From positions 1-64,000 of the forward strand of contig NZ_CABGGS010000043.1 of NCBI RefSeq assembly GCF_902158555.1: a DNA stretch of 64,000 nucleotides. Direction: 5' to 3'. The position numbers and the translations under genes are program-made. This stretch comes from Klebsiella spallanzanii. Lineage in GTDB: Bacteria; Pseudomonadota; Gammaproteobacteria; Enterobacterales; Enterobacteriaceae. The notes under the pieces are model-generated. The model made no database searches, had not been told where the DNA came from, and saw only the letters and a list, made by a program, of their open reading frames with translations. This document shows, one piece after another, positions 55,723 through 64,000 of the stretch. Numbering within the stretch: the first letter of the stretch is position 1; the number at the start of each line of letters is the position of its first letter.

Positions 55723-55748
55723 AAAGCCCCGATTTATCGGGGTTTTTT
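55723..55748 (+). terminator. First terminator after metY
   Basis: AAAGCCCCGAT, 2-base gap, ATCGGGG, then six T. It allows release of the tRNA transcript ahead of rimP. Confidence 0.88.
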
Positions 55749-55770
55749 GTTATCTGACTTCAGAATAACT

Positions 55771-55790
55771 GGGCTATACGCCCTTTTTTT
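55771..55790 (+). terminator. Second terminator just before rimP
   Basis: GGGC, loop TATAC, GCCC and seven T, ending 17 bases before the rimP start. The stem is short but the U-tract is perfect; together with the preceding hairpin it forms a tandem attenuating region for the nusA operon. Confidence 0.75.
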
Positions 55791-55807
55791 ATGTCTTGGG
55801 GGTGGGT

Positions 55808-56260
55808 TTGTCCACATTAGAGCAAAAATTAACAGAGATGCTCACTGCGCCGGTTGAAGCGCTTGGCTTTGAGCTGGTCGGCATCGAATTTATTCGCGGT
55901 CGCACATCCACGCTGCGTATCTATATTGATAGTGAAGATGGCATCAATGTTGATGATTGTGCTGATGTGAGCCACCAGGTCAGTGCTGTCATGGATGTCG
56001 AAGACCCGATCACAGTCGCTTATAACCTGGAAGTTTCTTCCCCTGGTCTCGATCGTCCCATGTTTACCGCTGAGCACTATGAGCGTTTCACCGGTGAAGA
56101 AGTTTCGCTGGTTTTGCGCATGGCGGTACAGAACCGACGCAAATGGCAGGGCATTATCAAAGCGGTAGACGGTGAGATGATCACGGTAACCGTCGAAGGC
56201 AAAGATGAAGTGTTCGCGCTGAGTAACATCCAGAAGGCGAACCTGGTTCCCCACTTTTAA
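55808..56260 (+). CDS. rimP: Ribosome maturation factor RimP
   Basis: A 150-residue 30S assembly factor with an N-terminal alpha/beta domain and a C-terminal SH3-like domain (about 85-150). It starts with TTG at 55808 ([11 protein letters not shown]), which gives the family length; a GTG at 55802 and a TTG at 55796 are in frame and would add residues. A G-rich stretch TTGGGGGTGGG serves as ribosome site. nusA follows after 27 bases. Confidence 0.94.
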   Translation: MSTLEQKLTEMLTAPVEALGFELVGIEFIRGRTSTLRIYIDSEDGINVDDCADVSHQVSAVMDVEDPITVAYNLEVSSPGLDRPMFTAEHYERFTGEEVSLVLRMAVQNRRKWQGIIKAVDGEMITVTVEGKDEVFALSNIQKANLVPHF

Positions 56261-56287
56261 CAGTCTGGATTGAGGTGAAAGGCCCCG

Positions 56288-57775
56288 ATGAACAAAGAAA
56301 TTTTGGCTGTTGTTGAAGCCGTTTCCAACGAAAAGGCGCTGCCGCGTGAGAAAATTTTCGAAGCGTTGGAAAGTGCGTTAGCAACGGCTACCAAGAAAAA
56401 ATATGAACAAGAGATCGACGTTCGCGTAGAGATCGATCGCAAGAGCGGTGATTTCGACACTTTCCGTCGTTGGCTGGTTGTTGAAGAAGTTACTCAGCCG
56501 ACCCGCGAAATCACGCTGGAAGCTGCGCGCTACGAAGATGAAAGCATGAATCCTGGCGATTACGTCGAAGACCAGATCGAATCTGTTACCTTTGACCGTA
56601 TCACTACGCAGACCGCGAAGCAGGTTATCGTACAAAAAGTACGTGAAGCCGAACGCGCCATGGTTGTTGACCAGTTCCGTGAACACGAAGGTGAAATCAT
56701 CACGGGCGTAGTGAAGAAAGTGAACCGCGACAACATTACGTTGGATCTGGGCAACAATGCTGAAGCCGTGATCCTGCGCGAAGACATGCTGCCGCGTGAA
56801 AACTTCCGTCCGGGTGACCGTATCCGCGGCGTACTGTACGCAGTTCGTCCGGAAGCGCGTGGCGCACAGCTGTTCGTGACTCGCTCCAAGCCGGAAATGC
56901 TGGTTGAACTGTTCCGCATTGAAGTACCGGAAATTGGCGAAGAAGTTCTCGAAATTAAAGCAGCGGCTCGCGATCCTGGCTCTCGTGCCAAAATCGCAGT
57001 GAAAACCAACGACAAGCGTATCGACCCGGTTGGCGCTTGCGTCGGCATGCGCGGCGCGCGCGTTCAGGCAGTCTCTACTGAACTGGGCGGCGAGCGTATC
57101 GATATCGTGCTGTGGGACGATAACCCGGCGCAGTTCGTGATTAACGCCATGGCTCCGGCTGATGTCGCATCTATCGTGGTAGATGAAGATAAACACACCA
57201 TGGATATCGCGGTAGAAGCGGGTAACCTGGCGCAGGCGATTGGCCGTAACGGTCAGAACGTCCGCCTGGCATCTCAACTGAGCGGTTGGGAACTCAACGT
57301 GATGACCGTTGATGACCTCCAGGCTAAGCATCAGGCTGAAGCCCATGCAGCGATCGATACCTTCACTAAATATCTTGATATTGATGAAGATTTCGCCACA
57401 CTGCTGGTTGAGGAAGGTTTCGCCACTCTGGAAGAACTGGCCTATGTGCCAATGAAAGAACTGCTGGAAATTGACGGTCTGGATGAAGCGACCGTTGAAG
57501 CACTTCGTGAGCGTGCGAAAAACGCGCTGACCACGCTGGCGCTGGCCAAAGAAGAAAGCCTGGGAGATAGCAAACCTGCCGACGATCTGTTGAATCTGGA
57601 AGGTTTGGATCGCGACCTGGCATTCACTCTGGCCGCCCGTGGTGTTTGTACGCTGGAAGATCTCGCCGAGCAAGGCATTGATGATCTGGCTGATATCGAA
57701 GGCTTGACCGACGAGAAAGCCGGAGAACTTATCATGGCCGCTCGTAATATTTGTTGGTTCGGCGACGAAGCGTAA
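56288..57775 (+). CDS. nusA: Transcription termination/antitermination factor NusA
   Basis: A 495-residue RNA-polymerase-binding factor. The N-terminal polymerase-binding domain is 1-130, then S1 (about 135-200), KH1 and KH2 (about 205-345), and two acidic repeats (about 365-425 and 440-490). All are in the E. coli order and length. It modulates pausing and its own operon. Confidence 0.98.
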   Translation: MNKEILAVVEAVSNEKALPREKIFEALESALATATKKKYEQEIDVRVEIDRKSGDFDTFRRWLVVEEVTQPTREITLEAARYEDESMNPGDYVEDQIESVTFDRITTQTAKQVIVQKVREAERAMVVDQFREHEGEIITGVVKKVNRDNITLDLGNNAEAVILREDMLPRENFRPGDRIRGVLYAVRPEARGAQLFVTRSKPEMLVELFRIEVPEIGEEVLEIKAAARDPGSRAKIAVKTNDKRIDPVGACVGMRGARVQAVSTELGGERIDIVLWDDNPAQFVINAMAPADVASIVVDEDKHTMDIAVEAGNLAQAIGRNGQNVRLASQLSGWELNVMTVDDLQAKHQAEAHAAIDTFTKYLDIDEDFATLLVEEGFATLEELAYVPMKELLEIDGLDEATVEALRERAKNALTTLALAKEESLGDSKPADDLLNLEGLDRDLAFTLAARGVCTLEDLAEQGIDDLADIEGLTDEKAGELIMAARNICWFGDEA

Positions 57776-57799
57776 TAAACTGTAGCAGGAAGGAACAGC

Positions 57800-60490
57800 A
57801 TGACAGATGTGACCATTAAAGCGCTGGCCTCAGAGATTCAGACCTCTGTGGATCGCCTGATACAGCAGTTTGCTGATGCAGGGATCCGCAAATCGGCTGA
57901 TGATTCTGTGACCGCGCAAGAGAAGCAAACTTTGTTGACGCACCTGAACCGTGAACACGGCTCAGCGCCCGACAAGCTGACGCTGCAGCGCAAAACGCGC
58001 AGCACGTTAAATATTCCAGGTACCGGTGGAAAGAGTAAATCGGTACAAATCGAAGTCCGCAAGAAACGCACCTTTGTGAAACGCGATCCGCAAGAGGCTG
58101 AGCGCCTTGCCGCGGAAGAGCAGGCGCAGCGTGAAGCGGAAGAGCAAGCCCGTCGTGAGGCAGAAGAATCAGCCAAACGCGAGGCGCAATTAAAAGCTGA
58201 ACGTGAGGCCGCAGAACAAGCTAAACGTGAACTCGCTGATAAAGCGAAACGTGAAGCCGCGGAAAAAGACAAAGTGAGCAATCAACAAACCGACGATATG
58301 ACCAAAACCGCCCAGGCTGAAAAGATCCGCCGCGAGAACGAAGCTGCGGAGCTGAAGCGCAAATCGGAAGAAGAAGCACGCCGCAAACTTGAAGAAGAAG
58401 CGCGCCGTGTAGCGGAAGAAGCACGCCGTATGGCTCAAGAAAATGAAAAAAACTGGACTGAAGCGCCAGAAACCCCAGAAGAAACCACTGACTATCACGT
58501 AACGACTTCTCAGCATGCTCGCCAGGCTGAAGATGATAACGATCGTGAAGTTGAAGGCGGCCGTGGTCGTGGACGTAACGCTAAAGCGGCTCGTCCGGCG
58601 AAGAAAGGCAACAAACACGCTGAATCGAAAGCCGATCGTGAAGAAGCCCGTGCGGCCGTTCGCGGCGGTAAAGGCGGTAAACATCGTAAAGGTTCTGCAC
58701 TGCAGCAAGGCTTCCAGAAGCCAGCTCAGGCCGTTAACCGTGATGTTATCATCGGCGAAACCATCACCGTTGGCGATCTGGCTAACAAGATGGCTGTCAA
58801 AGGCTCTCAGGTCATCAAAGCGATGATGAAGCTGGGCGCAATGGCGACCATCAACCAGGTCATCGACCAGGAAACCGCACAGCTGGTTGCCGAAGAGATG
58901 GGCCACAAGGTTATCCTGCGTCGTGAAAACGAGCTGGAAGAAGCGGTAATGAGCGACCGTGATACCGGCGCTGCGGCTGAACCGCGCGCACCGGTTGTGA
59001 CCATCATGGGCCACGTTGACCACGGTAAAACCTCTCTGCTGGACTACATTCGTTCAACGAAAGTGGCCTCTGGCGAAGCGGGCGGCATTACTCAGCACAT
59101 CGGTGCGTACCACGTTGAAACTGACAACGGTATGATCACCTTCCTGGATACCCCGGGCCACGCCGCGTTTACCTCTATGCGTGCTCGCGGTGCTCAGGCA
59201 ACGGATATCGTGGTTCTGGTTGTTGCAGCAGACGACGGCGTGATGCCTCAGACCATCGAAGCTATCCAGCACGCGAAAGCGGCGGGTGTGCCGGTTGTGG
59301 TTGCAGTGAACAAAATCGATAAGCCTGAAGCCGATCCGGATCGCGTTAAGAACGAGCTGTCCCAGTACGGCATTCTGCCGGAAGAATGGGGCGGTGAGAG
59401 CCAGTTCGTCCACGTTTCTGCAAAAGCAGGTACCGGTATTGACGACCTGCTGGATGCAATCCTGCTGCAGGCTGAAGTTCTGGAACTGAAAGCGGTTCGT
59501 AACGGTATGGCGAGCGGCGCGGTTATCGAATCCTTCCTGGATAAAGGTCGAGGTCCGGTTGCTACCGTTCTGGTACGCGAAGGTACGCTGCATAAAGGCG
59601 ACATCGTACTGTGTGGTTTCGAGTATGGTCGCGTTCGTGCGATGCGTAACGAACTGGGTCAGGAAGTTCTGGAAGCGGGTCCATCTATTCCCGTTGAAAT
59701 CCTCGGTCTGTCAGGCGTACCGGCTGCCGGTGACGAAGTTACCGTTGTCCGTGACGAGAAGAAAGCGCGTGAAGTTGCGCTGTATCGTCAGGGTAAATTC
59801 CGTGAAGTTAAACTGGCTCGTCAGCAGAAATCTAAACTTGAGAACATGTTCGCTAATATGACTGAAGGCGAAGTTCACGAAGTGAACATCGTCCTCAAAG
59901 CGGACGTGCAGGGTTCTGTGGAAGCGATCTCCGACTCCTTGCTGAAACTGTCTACTGACGAAGTGAAAGTGAAGATTATCGGTTCCGGCGTAGGTGGTAT
60001 CACCGAAACTGACGCAACCCTGGCCGCCGCCTCCAACGCGATTCTGGTTGGCTTTAACGTACGTGCCGATGCATCCGCGCGTAAAGTTATCGATGCAGAA
60101 AGCCTGGATCTGCGCTACTACTCCGTCATTTACCATCTGATCGACGAAGTGAAAGCAGCAATGAGCGGCATGCTGTCTCCGGAACTGAAACAGCAGATCA
60201 TCGGTCTGGCTGAAGTTCGTGATGTGTTCAAATCACCGAAATTCGGTGCGATCGCGGGCTGTATGGTTACCGAAGGTACGATTAAGCGTCACAACCCAAT
60301 CCGCGTACTGCGCGACAACGTGGTTATCTACGAAGGCGAGCTGGAATCCCTGCGTCGCTTCAAAGATGACGTTAACGAAGTCCGTAACGGCATGGAATGT
60401 GGTATCGGCGTTAAGAACTACAACGACGTTCGCGTTGGCGATATGATCGAAGTGTTCGAAATTATCGAGATTCAACGTACCATCGATTAA
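57800..60490 (+). CDS. infB: Translation initiation factor IF-2
   Basis: An 896-residue GTPase that places fMet-tRNA on the ribosome. The long charged, Ala/Glu/Arg-rich N-terminus (about 100-300) precedes the G domain with GHVDHGKT at residues 404-411, DTPGH and NKID. The C-terminal tRNA-binding domains follow. Internal starts for shorter IF2 forms are visible at GTG 58274 (codon 159) and ATG 58298 (codon 167), as in E. coli. Confidence 0.98.
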   Translation: MTDVTIKALASEIQTSVDRLIQQFADAGIRKSADDSVTAQEKQTLLTHLNREHGSAPDKLTLQRKTRSTLNIPGTGGKSKSVQIEVRKKRTFVKRDPQEAERLAAEEQAQREAEEQARREAEESAKREAQLKAEREAAEQAKRELADKAKREAAEKDKVSNQQTDDMTKTAQAEKIRRENEAAELKRKSEEEARRKLEEEARRVAEEARRMAQENEKNWTEAPETPEETTDYHVTTSQHARQAEDDNDREVEGGRGRGRNAKAARPAKKGNKHAESKADREEARAAVRGGKGGKHRKGSALQQGFQKPAQAVNRDVIIGETITVGDLANKMAVKGSQVIKAMMKLGAMATINQVIDQETAQLVAEEMGHKVILRRENELEEAVMSDRDTGAAAEPRAPVVTIMGHVDHGKTSLLDYIRSTKVASGEAGGITQHIGAYHVETDNGMITFLDTPGHAAFTSMRARGAQATDIVVLVVAADDGVMPQTIEAIQHAKAAGVPVVVAVNKIDKPEADPDRVKNELSQYGILPEEWGGESQFVHVSAKAGTGIDDLLDAILLQAEVLELKAVRNGMASGAVIESFLDKGRGPVATVLVREGTLHKGDIVLCGFEYGRVRAMRNELGQEVLEAGPSIPVEILGLSGVPAAGDEVTVVRDEKKAREVALYRQGKFREVKLARQQKSKLENMFANMTEGEVHEVNIVLKADVQGSVEAISDSLLKLSTDEVKVKIIGSGVGGITETDATLAAASNAILVGFNVRADASARKVIDAESLDLRYYSVIYHLIDEVKAAMSGMLSPELKQQIIGLAEVRDVFKSPKFGAIAGCMVTEGTIKRHNPIRVLRDNVVIYEGELESLRRFKDDVNEVRNGMECGIGVKNYNDVRVGDMIEVFEIIEIQRTID

Positions 60491-60497
60491 TTGCTTA

Positions 60498-60527
60498 GTA
60501 GGCCGGGGAAGCGCAGCGCCACCCGGT
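60498..60527. repeat. REP-like palindrome between infB and rbfA
   Basis: GTAGGCCGGGGAAGCGCAGC followed by GCCACCCGG has the layout of enterobacterial REP units. It sits 7 bases past the infB stop and just before a second hairpin. Confidence 0.65.
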
Positions 60528-60539
60528 GATACAAAATTA

Positions 60540-60561
60540 AAGGGGGCCGCGTGGCCCCCTT
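60540..60561 (+). terminator. Hairpin between infB and rbfA
   Basis: AAGGGGGCC at 60540-60548, loop GCGT, GGCCCCCTT at 60553-60561: a 9-bp stem followed by ATTTG, so a leaky terminator or a processing site inside the operon. Confidence 0.7.
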
Positions 60562-60581
60562 ATTTGTCTGGAGAATTTATT

Positions 60582-60983
60582 ATGGCGAAAGAATTTGGTC
60601 GCCCGCAGCGCGTGGCCCAGGAGATGCAAAAAGAGATCGCAATCATCCTGCAGCGTGAAATTAAAGATCCGCGTCTGGGCATGATGACGACCGTTTCCGG
60701 TGTCGAAATGTCCCGCGATCTGGCTTATGCCAAAGTGTTCGTTACCTTCCTGAACGACAAAGATGAAGCCGCTGTGAAAGCGGGCATCAAGGCATTGCAG
60801 GAAGCGTCCGGTTTTATCCGCTCGCTGCTGGGTAAAGCAATGCGCCTGCGTATCGTGCCGGAGCTGACTTTCTTCTACGATAATTCGCTGGTAGAAGGGA
60901 TGCGCATGTCGAACCTGGTGACCAGCGTGGTGAAACATGACGATGAGCGTCGTGTTAACCCGGACGACAGCAAGGAGGACTAA
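60582..60983 (+). CDS. rbfA: 30S ribosome-binding factor RbfA
   Basis: A 133-residue KH-like cold-shock factor for 16S rRNA maturation. Start [13 protein letters not shown] at 60582 has GGAG upstream and matches E. coli; the frame opens six codons earlier. Its stop overlaps the truB start as TAATG. Confidence 0.96.
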   Translation: MAKEFGRPQRVAQEMQKEIAIILQREIKDPRLGMMTTVSGVEMSRDLAYAKVFVTFLNDKDEAAVKAGIKALQEASGFIRSLLGKAMRLRIVPELTFFYDNSLVEGMRMSNLVTSVVKHDDERRVNPDDSKED

Positions 60984-61927
60984 TGAGTCGTCCTCGTCGT
61001 CGCGGCCGCGATGTGCATGGCGTTCTGCTGCTGGATAAACCGCAAGGTGCATCCAGCAACGACGTGTTGCAGAAAGTAAAACGTATTTATAACGCTAACC
61101 GGGCAGGTCACACCGGTGCGCTGGATCCGCTGGCAACGGGCATGTTGCCGATTTGTCTGGGAGAAGCGACTAAGTTTTCCCAGTATCTGCTGGATTCTGA
61201 CAAACGCTACCGCGTGATTGCGAAACTCGGCCAGCGTACGGATACCTCTGATGCTGACGGGCAGGTAGTGGAAGAACGTCCGCTGGCATTTAGCCCGGAG
61301 CAGCTTGCTGCGGCGCTCGACAGCTTCCGTGGGGAAACCCAGCAGGTGCCGTCGATGTATTCGGCGCTGAAATACCAAGGGAAAAAGCTGTACGAATACG
61401 CCCGCCAGGGAATTGACGTGCCGCGTGAAGCCCGGCCAATCACGGTCTATGAATTGCTGTTTATCCGCTATGAAGGCGATGAACTTGAGCTGGAAATCCA
61501 CTGCTCGAAAGGCACCTATATTCGTACGATTATCGATGACTTAGGTGAGAAGCTGGGCTGTGGAGCGCACGTGATTTTCCTGCGCCGTCTGGCTGTCAGT
61601 AAATATCCCGTTGAACGTATGGTGACGCTTGAGCAACTTCAGGCGCTGGTTGAGCAAGCGAATGTACGGGATATCCCGGCCGCGCAGCTGCTGGACCCAT
61701 TGTTGATGCCTATGGATAGCCCGGCGTCAGATTATCCGCTGGTTAATATTCCGGAAACCTCGGCGGTCTACTTTAAAAACGGCAATCCGGTTCGTACCTC
61801 GGGAGCACCGCGACAAGGACTGGTCCGCGTCACTGAGGGCGAAGAAGGGAAGTTTCTTGGGATGGGGGAAATTGACGATGAAGGCCGCGTGGCTCCTCGT
61901 CGCCTGGTGGTTGAATACCCTGCCTGA
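60983..61927 (+). CDS. truB: tRNA pseudouridine-55 synthase TruB
   Basis: A 314-residue enzyme that makes pseudouridine 55 in the T loop of tRNAs and acts as tRNA chaperone. The catalytic D48 is in [14 protein letters not shown]. The C-terminal PUA domain is about 250-314. It is coupled to rbfA by a 1-base overlap. Confidence 0.97.
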   Translation: MSRPRRRGRDVHGVLLLDKPQGASSNDVLQKVKRIYNANRAGHTGALDPLATGMLPICLGEATKFSQYLLDSDKRYRVIAKLGQRTDTSDADGQVVEERPLAFSPEQLAAALDSFRGETQQVPSMYSALKYQGKKLYEYARQGIDVPREARPITVYELLFIRYEGDELELEIHCSKGTYIRTIIDDLGEKLGCGAHVIFLRRLAVSKYPVERMVTLEQLQALVEQANVRDIPAAQLLDPLLMPMDSPASDYPLVNIPETSAVYFKNGNPVRTSGAPRQGLVRVTEGEEGKFLGMGEIDDEGRVAPRRLVVEYPA

Positions 61928-61936
61928 GTGCTTTTC

Positions 61937-61965
61937 TTGCGATAAATGGCTGCTGCGAGTAGAAT
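61937..61965 (+). promoter_or_regulatory. Sigma-70 promoter of rpsO
   Basis: TTGCGA at 61937-61942, 17-bp spacer, TAGAAT at 61960-61965. Placed just after the truB stop, it gives a leader of about 100 bases. Confidence 0.82.
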
Positions 61966-61971
61966 ATCGCC

Positions 61972-62344
<373 letters not shown>

Positions 62345-62362
62345 TTCTGCGAGTTTCAGAAG

Positions 62363-62386
62363 AAGGGGCCTCACGGCCCCTTTTTT
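62363..62386 (+). terminator. Rho-independent terminator after rpsO
   Basis: AAGGGGCC, loop TCAC, GGCCCCTT (62363-62382) and a run of six T to 62386. In E. coli part of transcription passes it into pnp. Confidence 0.93.
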
Positions 62387-62436
62387 CGACCGGGCGGCAG
62401 CAATTCACTAAAAACTCATGTATTGTTGCTATTGAT

Positions 62437-62527
62437 GATCTTCGTGCAGAGGTTCGCGCGGCTAATGAGAGGCTTGACTCGCAAGGGCGGGTAAAGGTTG
62501 TCATTAGTCGCGAGGATGCAGAAGATC
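62437..62527 (+). promoter_or_regulatory. RNase III-processed hairpin of the pnp leader
   Basis: GATCTTC (62437-62443) pairs with GAAGATC (62521-62527); inside it, CGCGCGGCTAATGA pairs with TCATTAGTCGCG. This long broken duplex matches the E. coli pnp leader, where RNase III cuts and PNPase then represses its own mRNA. In E. coli a small RNA (SraG) is made from the opposite strand here; it may exist in this genome too but cannot be shown from sequence alone. Confidence 0.85.
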
Positions 62528-62585
62528 GGGTCATAAGATGTCTTATCGTGGATTTGACATCATCTATAGATAAAAGGATAGAATT

Positions 62586-64000
62586 TTGCTTAATCCGATC
62601 GTTCGTAAATTCCAGTACGGCCAACATACCGTAACGCTGGAGACTGGCATGATGGCGCGCCAGGCAACCGCCGCTGTTATGGTTAGCATGGATGACACTG
62701 CGGTATTCGTTACCGTTGTTGGTCAGAAAAAAGCGAAGCCAGGCCAGGATTTCTTCCCGCTGACCGTTAACTATCAGGAGCGTACCTACGCAGCTGGTAA
62801 AATCCCGGGTGGTTTCTTCCGTCGCGAAGGCCGTCCTAGCGAAGGCGAAACTCTGATCGCGCGTCTGATTGACCGTCCGGTTCGTCCGCTGTTCCCGGAA
62901 GGTTTCGTGAACGAAGTTCAGGTTATTGCTACCGTCGTTTCCGTTAACCCGCAGGTTAACCCGGATATCGTCGCGATGATCGGTGCTTCCGCAGCGCTGT
63001 CTCTGTCCGGCATTCCGTTCAACGGCCCAATCGGTGCCGCTCGCGTCGGTTATATCAATGACCAGTACGTACTGAACCCGACCCAGGAAGAGCTGAAATC
63101 CAGCAAACTGGACCTGGTTGTAGCAGGTACCGAAGCTGCAGTACTGATGGTTGAATCTGAAGCTGAACTGCTGAGCGAAGACCAGATGCTGGGCGCAGTC
63201 GTGTTCGGTCACGACCAGCAGCAGGTTGTTATTCAGAACATCAACGACCTGGTGAAAGAAGCCGGTAAACCGCGTTGGGACTGGCAGCCGGAAGTGGTTG
63301 ATGCCGCGCTGAACGCGCGCGTTGCTGCGCTGGCTGAATCCCGCCTGAGTGACGCTTACCGCATCACCGACAAACAGGAGCGTTATGCTCAGGTTGATGT
63401 GATCAAATCTGAAACCATCGCGACGCTGGTTGCGGAAGATGATGCTCTGGATGCTAACGAACTGGGCGAAATCCTGCACGCCATCGAGAAAAACGTGGTG
63501 CGTAGCCGCGTACTGGCTGGTGAGCCGCGTATCGATGGTCGTGAAAAAGATATGATTCGTGGTCTGGACGTTCGTACTGGCGTTCTGCCGCGTACCCACG
63601 GTTCCGCTCTGTTTACCCGTGGCGAAACTCAGGCGCTGGTTACCGCGACTTTGGGTACCGCACGCGACGCGCAGAACATCGATGAACTGATGGGCGAGCG
63701 TACTGACTCCTTCCTGTTCCACTACAACTTCCCTCCGTACTCCGTAGGTGAAACTGGAATGGTTGGTTCTCCGAAACGTCGTGAAATTGGTCACGGTCGC
63801 CTGGCTAAGCGTGGCGTTCTGGCCGTTATGCCGACTATCGAAGAGTTCCCGTATACCGTTCGCGTGGTTTCTGAAATCACCGAATCTAACGGTTCTTCTT
63901 CAATGGCTTCCGTCTGCGGTGCTTCTTTAGCGCTGATGGACGCAGGTGTGCCGGTGAAAGCTGCCGTTGCGGGTATCGCAATGGGTCTGGTGAAAGAAGG
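62586..64000 (+). CDS. pnp: Polyribonucleotide nucleotidyltransferase (PNPase), 3' end outside window
   Basis: Phosphorolytic 3'-5' exonuclease of the RNA degradosome. Translation starts at TTG 62586 (then [14 protein letters not shown]) with AAGGA upstream; E. coli also uses this TTG. The visible 471 codons cover the first RNase PH domain (with [10 protein letters not shown]), the helical linker, and most of the second RNase PH domain ([30 protein letters not shown]). The KH and S1 domains lie beyond base 64000. The 537-codon minus-strand frame across it is a shadow. Confidence 0.97.
   Translation, partial: MLNPIVRKFQYGQHTVTLETGMMARQATAAVMVSMDDTAVFVTVVGQKKAKPGQDFFPLTVNYQERTYAAGKIPGGFFRREGRPSEGETLIARLIDRPVRPLFPEGFVNEVQVIATVVSVNPQVNPDIVAMIGASAALSLSGIPFNGPIGAARVGYINDQYVLNPTQEELKSSKLDLVVAGTEAAVLMVESEAELLSEDQMLGAVVFGHDQQQVVIQNINDLVKEAGKPRWDWQPEVVDAALNARVAALAESRLSDAYRITDKQERYAQVDVIKSETIATLVAEDDALDANELGEILHAIEKNVVRSRVLAGEPRIDGREKDMIRGLDVRTGVLPRTHGSALFTRGETQALVTATLGTARDAQNIDELMGERTDSFLFHYNFPPYSVGETGMVGSPKRREIGHGRLAKRGVLAVMPTIEEFPYTVRVVSEITESNGSSSMASVCGASLALMDAGVPVKAAVAGIAMGLVKE

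Noticed and set aside
56378-57673. 431-codon minus-strand open frame across nusA
   Set aside because: Shadow of nusA; no recognisable domain and no context.

Overview
The window is chromosomal DNA of a member of the Enterobacteriaceae, in the broad Klebsiella/Enterobacter/Citrobacter range. Protein lengths, start sites and gene order for most of it match the E. coli degQ-to-pnp region. The genus cannot be fixed from sequence reading alone. Features that set it apart from E. coli K-12 are an oxaloacetate decarboxylase end next to degS, a chaperone-usher fimbrial cluster between sspB and gltD where K-12 carries nan/yhc genes, and no gene in the yrbL position (mtgA to npr) or the yhbX position (leuU to argG).

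Layout. 1-1.7 kb: the 3' end of oadB, then a gene that looks like a CitG paralogue stripped of its signature motifs. 1.7-8.6 kb: periplasmic quality control (degS, degQ), division-associated zapG and zapE, rplM-rpsI, and sspA-sspB. 8.6-16.3 kb: the accessory region. It has an AT-rich leader with decayed minus-strand fragments, a major pilin gene broken by an apparent one-base deletion, then usher, chaperone, three minor pilins and a large cysteine-rich terminal protein, the last five joined by 4-base overlaps. 16.3-27.8 kb: gltBD, a long regulatory gap with a near-consensus CRP site, yhcC, arcB, the sRNA ArcZ on the opposite strand, elbB and mtgA. 27.8-35.7 kb (minus strand): yrbG-kdsD-kdsC-lptC-lptA-lptB-rpoN-hpf-ptsN-rapZ-ptsO, which joins LPS synthesis and export with sigma-54 and the nitrogen PTS. 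36-40.8 kb: mlaFEDCB, ibaG, murA. 40.8-48 kb: sfsB, ispB, rplU-rpmA-yhbE-obgE, dacB, greA with its terminator-bearing leader, and yhbY. 48-55.2 kb: rlmE-ftsH, folP-glmM, secG-leuU and argG. 55.5-64 kb: metY-rimP-nusA-infB-rbfA-truB-rpsO-pnp, a translation and RNA-metabolism operon string; pnp runs off the right edge.

How the parts work together: one half serves the cell envelope (Lpt and Kds for LPS, Mla for outer-membrane lipid asymmetry, MurA, GlmM, DacB and MtgA for peptidoglycan, DegS and DegQ for envelope stress, fimbriae on the surface). The other half serves ribosome production and RNA turnover. Many transcription units end in clear hairpins and several carry recognisable RNA control elements (rpsO leader, pnp RNase III hairpin, greA leader, ArcZ, tandem terminators before rimP).

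I found no wholly new system. The observations most worth follow-up are the CitG-like protein without catalytic motifs, the frameshifted major pilin in an otherwise intact fimbrial operon, and the unusual usher tail and tip protein.
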